Source: Candidatus Eiseniibacteriota bacterium
Lineage (GTDB): Bacteria; Eisenbacteria; RBG-16-71-46
Length of the DNA stretch: 41,970 nucleotides
Assembly (NCBI GenBank): GCA_016215625.1
Contig: JACRIW010000082.1
Location: 1-41,970 of the forward strand
Direction: 5' to 3'
Numbering within the stretch: the stretch's first letter is position 1; every line of letters begins with the position of its first letter. Shown piece by piece: positions 33,920 through 41,888 of this stretch. The notes below the pieces were generated by a model that had not been told where the DNA came from, made no database searches, and saw only the letters and a program-made list of their open reading frames with translations. The position numbers were made by a program, and so were the translations under genes.

Positions 33920-35167
33920 TCAGGCGTCCGGCATGCGCAGCAGGAGCGCCTCGGCCTCGTCCCCCTTCTGCAGGCGGCCGGCCTCCTCGGGCACGACCAC
34001 GAGCGCGTGCGCGCGCGACTGCGGCGTCAGGTGCCCCGAGACCTGCGCCCCGGCGGGGATCGCCCAGAGCGCGCCGAGCCGCCACTCGAGTTCGCAGCGC
34101 ACGAAGTCCGTGCGGCCCTCGCGCGATTCGACTTCCGAGGCGAGACGCACCGGCACGCGCGGGCGGTCGAGCACCGCGTGCCCCTGCAGCCGGCGCAGCG
34201 CCGGGCGCACGAGCGCCTCGAAGACGCATGCGACCGAGGCGGGATTGCCCGGCAGGCCGAAGAACAGCCGTCCGCCGGGCGTGCCGAACGCCTGGGGACG
34301 CCCCGGCCGCATCGCGACGCGCCACAGCTCGACCTCGCCGATCGCGTCGAGCGCCTGCTTCACGGGGTCGAAGTCGCCCGCCGAGACGCCGCCGATCGTG
34401 AGCACGACGTCCGACACCTCGAGGGCCTCGCGCACGCGGGCGGTGACGCGCGCCGCGTCGTCGGGCAGCCGCTCGGCGAGCGTCACAACACTGCCCGCCT
34501 CGACCGCGAGCCGGGCGAGCATGGGCAGGTTGCTGTCGCGGATCGCGCCCGGACGCAGCGGCTGGGACGGATCGAGCAGTTCGTCGCCGGTCGAGAGCAC
34601 CGCGACGCGCGGCGCGGGGGAGAGCTCGACCTCGGCGAACCCCAGCGAGGCGGCGAGCGCGAGGTCGTGCGCCGAGAGCGTGCGGCCCGCATGCAGCGCC
34701 ACCTCGCCGGCGGGGATGTCCTCGCCCGCGCGGCGGATGTGCGCACCCAGCCGCGCCGCATGCGCCAACTCGGCGCGTTCCCGTTCGCCCTCGTGCGTGC
34801 GCGTGCCCTCCTCGAAGGGGACGACCGCGTCGGCGCCCGGCGGCAGCGGCGCGCCCGTCATGACGAGGGCGGCCTGACCCGGTGCGAGCACACGCTCGAG
34901 CGGGCGGCCCGCGGCGGACACGCCCACGATCGCGAGCGTGACTGGAGCGGTGGGCGAGGCGTTCGCCGTGTCCGCGGCGCGCACGGCCCAGCCGTCCATC
35001 GCCGAGTTGTCGAACGGCGGCAGCGCGTGCGGGGCCACGAGGTCGCGGCGCAGCGCGCGTCCGGCGGCGCGGGCGACCGGTTCGTGCGCCGCCGGCAGGG
35101 TGGCCGTGGCGGCCAGGACGCGCGCGCGCGCCTCGGCGTACGAGAGCTCGCGCGGCTTCGGGCTCAC
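33920..35167 (-). CDS. moeA: Molybdopterin molybdenumtransferase
   Basis: 415 residues. MoeA inserts molybdate into adenylylated molybdopterin. Motifs in order: LPPFDNSAMDGWAVRAAD (about 50-67), the middle domain VMTGAPLPPGADAVVPFEE, the MoeA/Mog nucleotide domain with STGDELL, IRDSN, LTIGGVSAGDFD (catalytic Asp region) and FFGLPGNPASVACVF, and the small C-terminal domain. Start GTG 35167 overlaps the TGA of moaC; a longer frame to 35296 is Arg-rich moaC shadow. Together with moaC it forms a two-gene cofactor operon. Confidence 0.92.
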   Translation of the reverse strand: MSPKPRELSYAEARARVLAATATLPAAHEPVARAAGRALRRDLVAPHALPPFDNSAMDGWAVRAADTANASPTAPVTLAIVGVSAAGRPLERVLAPGQAALVMTGAPLPPGADAVVPFEEGTRTHEGERERAELAHAARLGAHIRRAGEDIPAGEVALHAGRTLSAHDLALAASLGFAEVELSPAPRVAVLSTGDELLDPSQPLRPGAIRDSNLPMLARLAVEAGSVVTLAERLPDDAARVTARVREALEVSDVVLTIGGVSAGDFDPVKQALDAIGEVELWRVAMRPGRPQAFGTPGGRLFFGLPGNPASVACVFEALVRPALRRLQGHAVLDRPRVPVRLASEVESREGRTDFVRCELEWRLGALWAIPAGAQVSGHLTPQSRAHALVVVPEEAGRLQKGDEAEALLLRMPDA

Positions 35168-35730
35168 TTGCGGCGGGGCCTGCGTGCCGCGGCCGCCGCT
35201 CGCGCCGGCGGCTTGCGTGCGGGCCCCGTGGCGCTCGCGCGATTCGCCGGCTCGGCGCGCTTCCAGGCGCCGGAGCGTCCGCCGCGCTTCTCCCACAGCG
35301 CGATCTCGCCGATCACCATCGCGCGATCCACGGCCTTGAGCATGTCGTACAGCGTGAGCGCCGCCGCGGCGACCGCGTGCAGCGCCTCCATCTCGACGCC
35401 GGTGCGCGCGGTCGTCCGCGTGCGCACTTCGATGCGCACGCCGGGGCCGGTCGGGTCGAGGTCGAAGGTGACGTCCACGGCGTCGAGCGGCACGGGGTGG
35501 GCGAGCGGGATCACCTCGCTCGTGCGCTTGGCGGCCATGACGGCGGCCAGGTGCGCCGCGGCGAGGACGTCGCCCTTGGGGGCGCGGTCGCGCTCGAGCA
35601 GGTCGAGCGTGTCGCGGTGCATGGAGACGTGCCCCCGGGCGACCGCTTCGCGGACGGTGGGGGACTTGGCCGAAACGTCCACCATGCGGACGCGGCCACG
35701 GGCATCGACGTGCGAAAGGCGTTTTTTCAT
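35164..35730 (-). CDS. moaC: Cyclic pyranopterin monophosphate synthase
   Basis: 188 residues. MoaC makes cyclic pyranopterin monophosphate from the MoaA product, early in molybdenum cofactor synthesis. Family signature: MVDVSAKSPTVREAVARG, KGDVLAAAHLAAVMAAKRTSEVIPLAHPVPLDAV and GVEMEALHAVAAAALTLYDMLKAVDRAMVIGEIAL. After the EKRGG motif, where the family normally ends, there is a basic Arg/Ala/Pro tail of about 35 residues that is not part of the fold. ATG 35730 is 9 nt after a good -10 and has no Shine-Dalgarno. Confidence 0.92.
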   Translation of the reverse strand: MKKRLSHVDARGRVRMVDVSAKSPTVREAVARGHVSMHRDTLDLLERDRAPKGDVLAAAHLAAVMAAKRTSEVIPLAHPVPLDAVDVTFDLDPTGPGVRIEVRTRTTARTGVEMEALHAVAAAALTLYDMLKAVDRAMVIGEIALWEKRGGRSGAWKRAEPANRASATGPARKPPARAAAAARRPRRK

Positions 35731-35739
35731 GCGAAACGA

Positions 35740-35768
35740 AAGATAGGGAGGGTGGCCGGAACGGTCAA
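35740..35768 (-). promoter_or_regulatory. Promoter of moaC-moeA (leaderless type)
   Basis: On the minus strand TTGACC (35768-35763), 17 nt, TATCTT (35745-35740), then 9 nt to the ATG at 35730. The best sigma-70 match in the window. With no Shine-Dalgarno before the ATG, the message is probably leaderless. Confidence 0.65.
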
Positions 35769-35793
35769 TCGGGGCTCGTTTCCCAGTCGGCCA

Positions 35794-35823
35794 TTGACAC
35801 CCCTCCGGCCCGGCCCGTACCGT
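35794..35823 (+). promoter_or_regulatory. Putative promoter of the 35861 membrane-protein gene
   Basis: TTGACA (35794-35799), 18 nt, TACCGT (35818-35823). The start would be near 35830, about 30 nt before the ATG at 35861. The leader shows no Shine-Dalgarno. It is divergent from the moaC promoter with 25 bp between the two -35 elements. Confidence 0.55.
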
Positions 35824-35860
35824 CTCGCCTGCGCGCCGGTCCACACCGTCGCCCGACCTC

Positions 35861-36718
35861 ATGAACTCACACCGACGCCCTCCCATTTCCGCGCGCCATG
35901 CCTTCGCGCTGGCCTTCGACCTCGCCGTGCGGCGTGACACGCTGCACTCGATGGTCGTGCCGCTCGCCCTATGGGCGCCGTGGACGCTCGCGCCGGCCCT
36001 CGCCCCGATGGTGTTCCCGGGCATGCACACGAGCCAGCTGCTCCTCGTGCAGGCCGCGAGCAACCTCATCACCTTCGTGGCGTTCGTGATCGTGACGTCG
36101 ATGCTGCGCTTCCGCGCCGCGTCGGTCTTCCACGCCGGTGGCCACGCCGATCCGGCGCCGATCGGGGAGTGCTACCGGCTCGGTCTGTCGCGCGCGCCCG
36201 TGCTCTACCTGACCGAGGCGCTGCGGAACATCGCGTTCGGCATCTCGTTCAGCATGCTGTTCGTGCCGTTCCTGTACCTGGGTTTCAAGCTCTCGCTAGC
36301 GACCGAAGCGGTCGTGCTGCGCCGCGAGAGCCCGGTGCAGGCGTTCTCGCGCTCGTACCACCTGACGGACGGCCGCTTCGAGCGCTGGCTCGAGATGATC
36401 GCGATGTCGGTCCTGATGATCGTGCCGGTGTGGTTCCTCTGCGTGGTGGGCTTCCTGCTCGTGCCCGGCAGCAGCTGGAACACGTGGCTGTCCGTGGGCT
36501 CGTTCCTGAGCGCCGCGCTCATGCCGATCGTCCAGTACGCGTGGTCGTTCTTCTACCTGCGCCTCGACGAGCTGGACCAGGCCGAGGCCGAGGCGAACGC
36601 GGCCATTCCCGCCCCGACGTTCGCTCCCGTGCGCCGCGCCGCCGCCGGTGGCGCCCAGCCGAAGCTGCGCCTCGTCGAGAGCCCCAAGCGGGACCTCGAC
36701 GACCCCGCCTCGGACTAG
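35861..36718 (+). CDS. Polytopic membrane protein of unknown function
   Basis: 285 residues with about five to six hydrophobic segments between residues 25 and 235 (for example HSMVVPLALWAPWTLAPALAPMVF, LITFVAFVIVTSML, MIAMSVLMIVPVWFLCVVGFLLV), then a charged cytoplasmic tail rich in Ala and Pro. The motif LATEAVVLRRESPVQAFSRSYHLTDGRF in the loop after helix 4 resembles a segment of the bacterial glycerophosphodiester phosphodiesterase membrane-domain and DUF975-like families, in which an amphipathic Arg-x-Ser-Tyr/Trp-x-Leu stretch recurs. No catalytic domain. It has its own promoter and no obvious partner. Confidence 0.65.
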   Translation: MNSHRRPPISARHAFALAFDLAVRRDTLHSMVVPLALWAPWTLAPALAPMVFPGMHTSQLLLVQAASNLITFVAFVIVTSMLRFRAASVFHAGGHADPAPIGECYRLGLSRAPVLYLTEALRNIAFGISFSMLFVPFLYLGFKLSLATEAVVLRRESPVQAFSRSYHLTDGRFERWLEMIAMSVLMIVPVWFLCVVGFLLVPGSSWNTWLSVGSFLSAALMPIVQYAWSFFYLRLDELDQAEAEANAAIPAPTFAPVRRAAAGGAQPKLRLVESPKRDLDDPASD

Positions 36719-36830
36719 GCCGCGCCGTCGCTCCTCGGGGCGACCGGTACCCATTCTCCCGACCCGGCTCGCGCGTGCCCTCCGTCTTGCCCCGGCTTCG
36801 GCCGGTGTGGCAACTTGAAACGGTCGGCGG

Positions 36831-37973
36831 GTGCCCGCATCCGAGAGGGCCCGCCTTCCCCTGGAGGATGCCCTGAACACCCGAACCCGCAGCACCCGCA
36901 CCGACGCCCGCCCGGGCGGCAGGACGAGCCCGCCAGGCGGCGAGGTCTCGCTCCAGCCCATCCTCGGGGCCAGCGCGCGCATGCAGCGCCTGCTGCGGCT
37001 CGTCGCGCGCGTGGCGCCCACGGACAGCACCGTGCTCGTGCTGGGCGAGAGCGGCACGGGCAAGGAACTGGTCGCGCGCTCGCTGCACCTGCTGTCGCGC
37101 CGCGCCCAGGGGCCGTTCGTGGCGGTGAACGTGGGTGCGATTCCCGAGGCGCTCATGGAGAGCGAACTGTTCGGGCATGCGCGCGGCTCGTTCACGGGCG
37201 CGACGACCGAACGCATGGGACTCGTGGAAGAGGCCGATCACGGCACGCTGTTCCTCGACGAGATCGGCGACATGCCACTCGCGACGCAGGTGAAGCTGCT
37301 GCGCATGCTCGAGAACGGCGAGGTGCGCCGCGTCGGTGAGAACGCCCCGCGCATCGTGGACGTGCGCGTGGTCGCCGCGACGCACCGTGACCTCACCGCG
37401 CTCGTGGCGGACGGCCGCTTCCGCGCCGACCTCTACTTCCGCCTCAACGTCGTGCAGCTCGACCTGCCGCCACTGCGCGAGCGTCGCGACGACATCGGGC
37501 TGCTCGCCTCGTACTTCCTCGACCGCGCGGCGCGCCGGCAGGAGCGGGGCGCGCTCGAGTTCACGCCCGACGCGATGGCGCTGCTGCAGCGTTACGACTA
37601 TCCCGGCAACGTGCGCGAGCTCGAGAACGCGATCGAGCACGCGGTCGCGCTCACCGAGGGCGGCGCGATCGGGCCGGCCGACCTGCCCGCCGCGATCCGG
37701 AACCCGCGCATGCTGCCCGGCACCGCGAGCGACGCCCCGGCGTTCGGTGGCGCGTCACTTTCGGGCGGGAGCGCCTTGGAGGCGCGGCCCGGTGGAGAGG
37801 AAGCGGACACGCGTCCCCTCGACGTCGTGCTGCGCGAGCACGTGCTGCGCACGCTCCACCGTCATCGCGGCAACGCGACCACCGCTGCGAAGCAGCTGGG
37901 CATCTCGCGGACGACGCTCTGGCGCATGCTCAAGCGCTGGGGCGTGTCGCGGTCCGCGATCAAGGGGAGCTGA
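36831..37973 (+). CDS. Sigma-54-dependent transcriptional activator without receiver domain
   Basis: 380 residues from GTG 36831. After an unstructured N-terminus of about 40 residues comes the AAA+ domain: Walker A GESGTGKE (72-79), the sigma-54 contact loop GSFTGA (119-124, GAFTGA in most), Walker [11 protein letters not shown] (138-147), and [25 protein letters not shown] low-complexity linker leads to a Fis-type helix-turn-helix ([23 protein letters not shown]). There is no receiver, GAF or PAS sensor, so activity may be set by a partner or by amount, as in PspF. The start is uncertain: GTG 36831 has no Shine-Dalgarno, while GGAGG (36863-36867) stands 5 nt before an in-frame CTG at 36873, giving 366 residues. 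Confidence 0.88.
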   Translation: MPASERARLPLEDALNTRTRSTRTDARPGGRTSPPGGEVSLQPILGASARMQRLLRLVARVAPTDSTVLVLGESGTGKELVARSLHLLSRRAQGPFVAVNVGAIPEALMESELFGHARGSFTGATTERMGLVEEADHGTLFLDEIGDMPLATQVKLLRMLENGEVRRVGENAPRIVDVRVVAATHRDLTALVADGRFRADLYFRLNVVQLDLPPLRERRDDIGLLASYFLDRAARRQERGALEFTPDAMALLQRYDYPGNVRELENAIEHAVALTEGGAIGPADLPAAIRNPRMLPGTASDAPAFGGASLSGGSALEARPGGEEADTRPLDVVLREHVLRTLHRHRGNATTAAKQLGISRTTLWRMLKRWGVSRSAIKGS

Positions 37974-37974
37974 A

Positions 37975-39153
37975 GTGGCGAGCACGCGGCGGTATTACGA
38001 CGACGGCTACACGCAGCGCTTCTCGGGGCGCATCGCCGCGCGCGGCGAGCACGCCGGGCAGGCGGCGGTCGAACTCGAGGAGACCTGGTTCTATCCCGAG
38101 AGCGGCGGCCAGCTCGGCGATCACGGCACGATCGGGTCCGCGCGCGTGCTCGACGTGCAGGCGGCCGGCGACGGCCGCGTGTGGCACGTCGTGGACGCCG
38201 CGCCCGCCGGGGACGAGGCCGACTGCGCCATCGACTGGGCGCGGCGTTTCGACCACATGCAGCAGCACACCGGCCAGCACGTCCTCTCGGCCGCGCTCGA
38301 GCGCGAATGCGGCTGGGCGACGCTCAGTTCGACGCTCGGCGCCGAGCGCAGCGTGATCGAGATCTCGACCTCCGAGGTGGACTGGCGGACGATCGAGCGG
38401 GTCGAACGCGTCGCGAACCGGCTGTTGTGGGAGGACCGCGAGATCCGCCTGCACTGGACCGACGCCGCCGGCGTCGGGCGCTTCGCGCTCCGCAAGATGC
38501 CGCAGGTGGACGGCCCGATCCGGATCGTCGAGATCCCGGACTGGGACCTGTCCGCGTGCGGAGGCACGCACACGAAGCGCACGGGCGAAGTGGGCGTGCT
38601 CAAGGTGACGGGCTGGGAGAAGGTGCGCGGCAACGTGCGGCTGGGCTTCCTCTGCGGCGAGCGCGCGCTCACCGATCACGCCTGGCGCACCGAGGCGATG
38701 GTCGAGGGGGCGAAGAAGCGCACGCTCAAGGACCGCGACCTGATCGCACATCTCGATCGTGCGGCGGAGGAGCGCGACGAACTGGCGAAGCAGCTGCGCG
38801 AACTCCGCGAGAAGCGCCTCGCCGAGGACGCGCGTGCGCGCGTGGGCGCTCCGCCCGCGCCGGTCGTGGAACTGGCCGAGTCGCGCTCGCGCGAGGAAGC
38901 ACGGGCGTTCGCGCTGGCGTGCCTGAGCGCCGGCGCGCCGTGGGTCGTCAGCGCCGCGCTCGCGCCGGAGCCCATGCTCATGGTCGCGCGCGCGAAGTCG
39001 CACCCGGCCGATCTGAAGGCGATGCTGCCGGACCTGCTCGCCGCGGCACGCGGCAAGGGCGGCGGGAGTCCCGAACAGCTCCAGATCGCCGCAGCCGACG
39101 CGGACGGCGTGCGTACGGCGTTCGCGCTCGCGCGTACGGCGCTGGAGCGCTGA
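37975..39153 (+). CDS. AlaX-type alanyl-tRNA editing protein with DHHA1-like domain
   Basis: 392 residues from GTG 37975, 1 bp after the activator's stop, with GGGGAG upstream. The N-terminal half resembles the start of the AlaRS editing region (FYPESGGQLGDHGTIG), followed by the zinc-binding editing site His94-x3-His98 (HMQQHTGQH) and Cys195-x3-His199 (CGGTHTKRTGEVG). A coiled coil (about 250-285) and a DHHA1-like C-terminal domain with GKGGGSPEQLQIAAAD follow. Such free-standing proteins clear Ser or Gly wrongly joined to tRNA-Ala. Coupling to a sigma-54 activator is odd and may mean stress control, but could be readthrough. Confidence 0.87.
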   Translation: MASTRRYYDDGYTQRFSGRIAARGEHAGQAAVELEETWFYPESGGQLGDHGTIGSARVLDVQAAGDGRVWHVVDAAPAGDEADCAIDWARRFDHMQQHTGQHVLSAALERECGWATLSSTLGAERSVIEISTSEVDWRTIERVERVANRLLWEDREIRLHWTDAAGVGRFALRKMPQVDGPIRIVEIPDWDLSACGGTHTKRTGEVGVLKVTGWEKVRGNVRLGFLCGERALTDHAWRTEAMVEGAKKRTLKDRDLIAHLDRAAEERDELAKQLRELREKRLAEDARARVGAPPAPVVELAESRSREEARAFALACLSAGAPWVVSAALAPEPMLMVARAKSHPADLKAMLPDLLAAARGKGGGSPEQLQIAAADADGVRTAFALARTALER

Positions 39154-39157
39154 AGCA

Positions 39158-39201
39158 CGAAGCCCCGCGGCCTGCGCCGCGGGGCTTCGACTTTACTTCT
39201 T
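39158..39201. terminator. Bidirectional terminator between the AlaX and helicase genes
   Basis: A perfect 14-bp stem (39158-39171 with 39176-39189), loop CTGC, then ACTTTACTTCTT on the plus strand. It starts 5 bp after the AlaX stop and ends 4 bp before the helicase stop (39193), so it can serve both convergent genes; the minus-strand tail is weak. Confidence 0.75.
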
Positions 39202-40728
39202 GTTCTTCGCCGGCGGTGCCTTCTTCGGCGCGGGCTTCTTCGCGACCGGCACGGCGGGCTTCTTGGCCACCGGCTTCGGGACCGGTTTCGGCGCAGGCTT
39301 CGCTGCCGGCTTCGCGGCGGGCTTCAGCACCGGCTTCACGACCGGCTTGGCGACCGGGTTCACCTTCACGGCGATGCCCTTGGGCTTCATGCGGGCGACC
39401 GCGGGAGCGGTGGCCGCCGGCTTCGGGCGCAGCGACGCCGCCGCCGGACCGCGCGAGCGCGAGTTCGGCGAGGTCGGGCGAGGGGCGCCCGCGAGCGGCA
39501 TGGTCTGCCGGCCGGCGAGGTAGGGGTTCTTCGCGATCGCCGCCTTGCGCGCGCGCAGGCGTTCGTCGTCGTAGATCGCCGTCTGCTGCAGCTGCGAGGG
39601 CTTCAGGTGGTAGTCGAAGTCCGGCAGCATGACGCGCGGGATGGCGCGGCCGACGAATCGCTCGATCGCGGCGAGGTGGCGCTGCTCCTCGGGCGCCATG
39701 AGCGTGAACGCGTCGCCTTGGGCGTCGGGACGGCCCGCGCGGCCGATGCGGTGCACGTAATCTTCCGGCGTGGGCGGGACGTCGAAGTTCACGACGTGCG
39801 CGACGCCGGCGAGCTCGAGGCCGCGGGCGGCGAGGTCGGTCGTGACCACGATCTGGAGCCGGCCGCGCTTCAGGTCCTCCATCGCGCGCTCGCGCTCGGT
39901 CTGGCTCTTGCGCTCGTGCAGCGTCGCGACGGCGTACTTGAGCCGCTCGAGCTGGCGGGCGAGACGGTCGGCGCCTTCGCGCTGGCGCGTGAAGACGATC
40001 GTGCTGCGCACTTCGCCCGAACGCGAGAGCAGGCGGTCGAGCAGCTGGATCTTGAGGTGCTTGGGCACCTGGTAGATCGCGTGCGTGATGCCCGCGCTCG
40101 GCTGCGGCGACGTGAGGTCCACGCGCACGGGCTCGATCAACGCTTCCTTCGCGAGGCGGTTGAGCTCCGCGGGCATGGTGGCGGAGAAGAGCAGCGTCTG
40201 GCGCGTCTCGGGCAGCAGCTTGAGGAGCTTGCGGATGTCGGTCGCCTGCCCCATGTCCACCATGCGGTCGGCTTCGTCGAGCACGAGGATCTCGACGTCC
40301 TCGAAGTCGAGCGCCGTGCGCTCGTGCAGTTCGAGGAGGCGGTCCACGGTCGCGACGAGCACGTCGACGCCCTGGTCGCGCAGCACCTTCTCCTGGTTCG
40401 CGATCGGGGAGGCCGTGTGCACCATGCCGACGCGCAGCTCGGTGAAGCGCGCGAAGTCGCGGGCGTGAGTCTCGACCTGCGCGGCATGTTCGCGCGTGGG
40501 GGTGAGCACGAGCGCGCGCAGCTTCTGCGGGCCGTCGAGCAGGCGGGCGAAGCCGGGCAGCAGGAACGCGCCGGTCTTGCCCGAGCCGCTGGGGGCGTTG
40601 CCGATGAGGTCGTTGCCCTGGAGGATGACGGGGATGGCCTTGCCCTGGATCGCCGTGGGTTCGGTCCAGCCGGCCGCGCGAACCGCCTGGACGAGGGGCG
40701 CGGGCAGGCCGAGCGTGTTGAACATCAT
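39193..40728 (-). CDS. DEAD-box RNA helicase with Lys-Pro repeat tail
   Basis: 511 residues. All helicase motifs are readable: Q motif PTAIQGKAIPV, motif I APSGSGKT (45-52; AxTGSGKT in most), Ia PTREHAAQ, Ib region VATVDR (TPGR in most), II DEAD (151-154), III SAT (182-184), IV IVFTRQREGADRL, V VTTDLAARGLE and VI HRIGRAGR. It would unwind RNA in ribosome assembly, mRNA decay or cold adaptation. From about residue 461 the tail is KPxx repeats (KPVVKPVLKPAAKPAAKPAP...) ending in Lys-rich residues, probably a disordered RNA-binding arm. The start at 40728 has GGAG about 9 nt upstream; the longer frame runs into the promoter. Confidence 0.9.
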   Translation of the reverse strand: MMFNTLGLPAPLVQAVRAAGWTEPTAIQGKAIPVILQGNDLIGNAPSGSGKTGAFLLPGFARLLDGPQKLRALVLTPTREHAAQVETHARDFARFTELRVGMVHTASPIANQEKVLRDQGVDVLVATVDRLLELHERTALDFEDVEILVLDEADRMVDMGQATDIRKLLKLLPETRQTLLFSATMPAELNRLAKEALIEPVRVDLTSPQPSAGITHAIYQVPKHLKIQLLDRLLSRSGEVRSTIVFTRQREGADRLARQLERLKYAVATLHERKSQTERERAMEDLKRGRLQIVVTTDLAARGLELAGVAHVVNFDVPPTPEDYVHRIGRAGRPDAQGDAFTLMAPEEQRHLAAIERFVGRAIPRVMLPDFDYHLKPSQLQQTAIYDDERLRARKAAIAKNPYLAGRQTMPLAGAPRPTSPNSRSRGPAAASLRPKPAATAPAVARMKPKGIAVKVNPVAKPVVKPVLKPAAKPAAKPAPKPVPKPVAKKPAVPVAKKPAPKKAPPAKNKK

Positions 40729-40809
40729 GTGCGGGAACTCCGTATCGTCGGGGCCCGCGCCGGGGAGGGGTGAGAGCGGCGGGCCGTGGGTCCGGTGAGT
40801 GAACGCCAC

Positions 40810-40838
40810 AGGTTACGGGCCGCCCGGGGGGCGTTCAA
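40810..40838 (-). promoter_or_regulatory. Promoter of the helicase gene
   Basis: On the minus strand TTGAAC (40838-40833), 17 nt, TAACCT (40815-40810). The leader would be about 75 nt. An 8-bp inverted repeat, TGAACGCC (40800-40807) with GGCGTTCA (40830-40837), brackets the -10 and spacer and overlaps the -35. A role in control is possible. Confidence 0.55.
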
Positions 40839-40870
40839 TAGAAAGGTTGTCCGCGGATTTGGCGGCTTTG

Positions 40871-41737
40871 TCAGGACTGCGCGTGTTTCCGCGTGTTTCC
40901 CCGCCCTCGCTGGCAGGCCGGGCACCAGAAGGTGGCGCGGCCGCCCTGCACGAAGCGCTTCACCTCACCGCCGCAGCGCCGGCAGGGCTGTCCCGGACGG
41001 TCGTACACGAGCAGTTGCTCGCCGTACTGGCCGGGCTCGTTCCAGATCGTGCGGTACGTGCTGAAGGTCGTGCCCATGCGCGCGACGGCGTCGCCCAGCA
41101 CCGCGCCGATCTCCGGCGCGACGCGTGCCCACTCGGCGAGCGAGAGCGCGCCGGCGGCGCGGCGCGGATCGATCGCCGCGCGGAACAGGATCTCGCTCGC
41201 GTAGATGTTGCCGATGCCCGCGAGCTTGCGCTGGTCGAGCAGGAACGTCTTCACCGCGACGCGCGAGCCCTTCGCGCACGCGCGCAGCGACTCGGCGGTC
41301 GGCGGCTGCTCGAGCGGGTCGGGGCCGAGCAGCTTCACGCTCGGGTCCTTCGCGAGCCGATCGAGGGGCACGACGCGCAGCATGCCGAAACGGCGGATGT
41401 CCTGGTACCAGAGCCGCGAGCGGTCCTCGAACGTCAGCCGGAGGTGCACGTGCGGCATCGCCTCGTCGAGTGCGTCCACACCGGCAGGCGAGAACAGCCA
41501 GCGTCCGCTCATCCCGAGGTGCGAAAGCAGCGTCATGCCTCCGTCGAGATCGAGGAAGAGGAACTTGCCCGTGCGCCGCGGCTCGGCGAACGCGCGCCCC
41601 TCGAGCTGTTTGGGCAGCGCGGCGAGCGATTGCGTGCGCAGCCGGTGACGCGAGACGGCCGCGGTCGCGACGCGCTTACCGGGCACGTGCGCGGCGAGCA
41701 TGCGGCGCACGGTCTCGACTTCGGGAAGTTCGGGCAT
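40871..41737 (-). CDS. mutM: Formamidopyrimidine-DNA glycosylase (Fpg/MutM)
   Basis: 288 residues. It removes oxidised purines such as 8-oxoguanine and cuts the DNA strand. The N-terminus is the active site: Pro2 and Glu3 in MPELPEVETVRR, followed by a Lys in RRTGKFLFL (residue 58 region) and HLGMSGRW. The helix-two-turns-helix contains LLDQRKLAGIGNIYASEILFRAAIDP, and the C-terminal zinc finger is CRRCGGEVKRFVQGGRATFWCPACQ. A short basic tail follows. No Shine-Dalgarno; a promoter ends 7 nt before the ATG. Confidence 0.94.
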   Translation of the reverse strand: MPELPEVETVRRMLAAHVPGKRVATAAVSRHRLRTQSLAALPKQLEGRAFAEPRRTGKFLFLDLDGGMTLLSHLGMSGRWLFSPAGVDALDEAMPHVHLRLTFEDRSRLWYQDIRRFGMLRVVPLDRLAKDPSVKLLGPDPLEQPPTAESLRACAKGSRVAVKTFLLDQRKLAGIGNIYASEILFRAAIDPRRAAGALSLAEWARVAPEIGAVLGDAVARMGTTFSTYRTIWNEPGQYGEQLLVYDRPGQPCRRCGGEVKRFVQGGRATFWCPACQRGRGNTRKHAQS

Positions 41738-41744
41738 GGCGCGC

Positions 41745-41774
41745 AGGGTGGGCGGGAGCGTGTCTCGTGGTCAA
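41745..41774 (-). promoter_or_regulatory. Putative promoter of mutM (leaderless type)
   Basis: On the minus strand TTGACC (41774-41769), 18 nt, CACCCT (41750-41745), then 7 nt to the ATG at 41737. The expected start falls on or next to the A of the ATG, and no Shine-Dalgarno is present. The -10 is weak. Confidence 0.4.
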
Positions 41775-41847
41775 GGCCCTCCGCGGGGGGGCAGCGCCGC
41801 TGTGCGGTCCCGGGGGGGCCAAGCAGCCATGTTGAGAGCAAGTCAAT

Positions 41848-41888
41848 TGGCCAGCCCAGTTTTGACAAGTGATCTGGCCACTTTCGAC
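41848..41888 (+). repeat. Paired repeats around a TTGACA at the right edge
   Basis: Two imperfect 13-bp direct repeats, GCCCAGTTTTGAC (41854-41866) and GGCCACTTTCGAC (41876-41888), match at 10 of 13 bases and are offset by 22 bp (two helix turns). TGGCCAG (41848-41854) and CTGGCCA (41874-41880) also form an inverted repeat around TTGACA (41862-41867). This may be a control region for a gene starting near or beyond the window end (an ATG at 41945 is open to the end), or the repeat-bearing end of an IS21-like element. The base composition is lower in GC than around it. Confidence 0.45.

Noticed and set aside
36787..36815. TTGCCC-17-GCAACT before the sigma-54 activator gene, with a CCGGC-TTCG-GCCGG hairpin in the spacer
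   Set aside because: The -10 match is too poor to call; the hairpin has only 5 bp.
36806..36822. Possible sigma-54 promoter (TGGCAAC...) before the activator gene
   Set aside because: The GC element is not 10 nt after GG, so the -24/-12 pattern fails.
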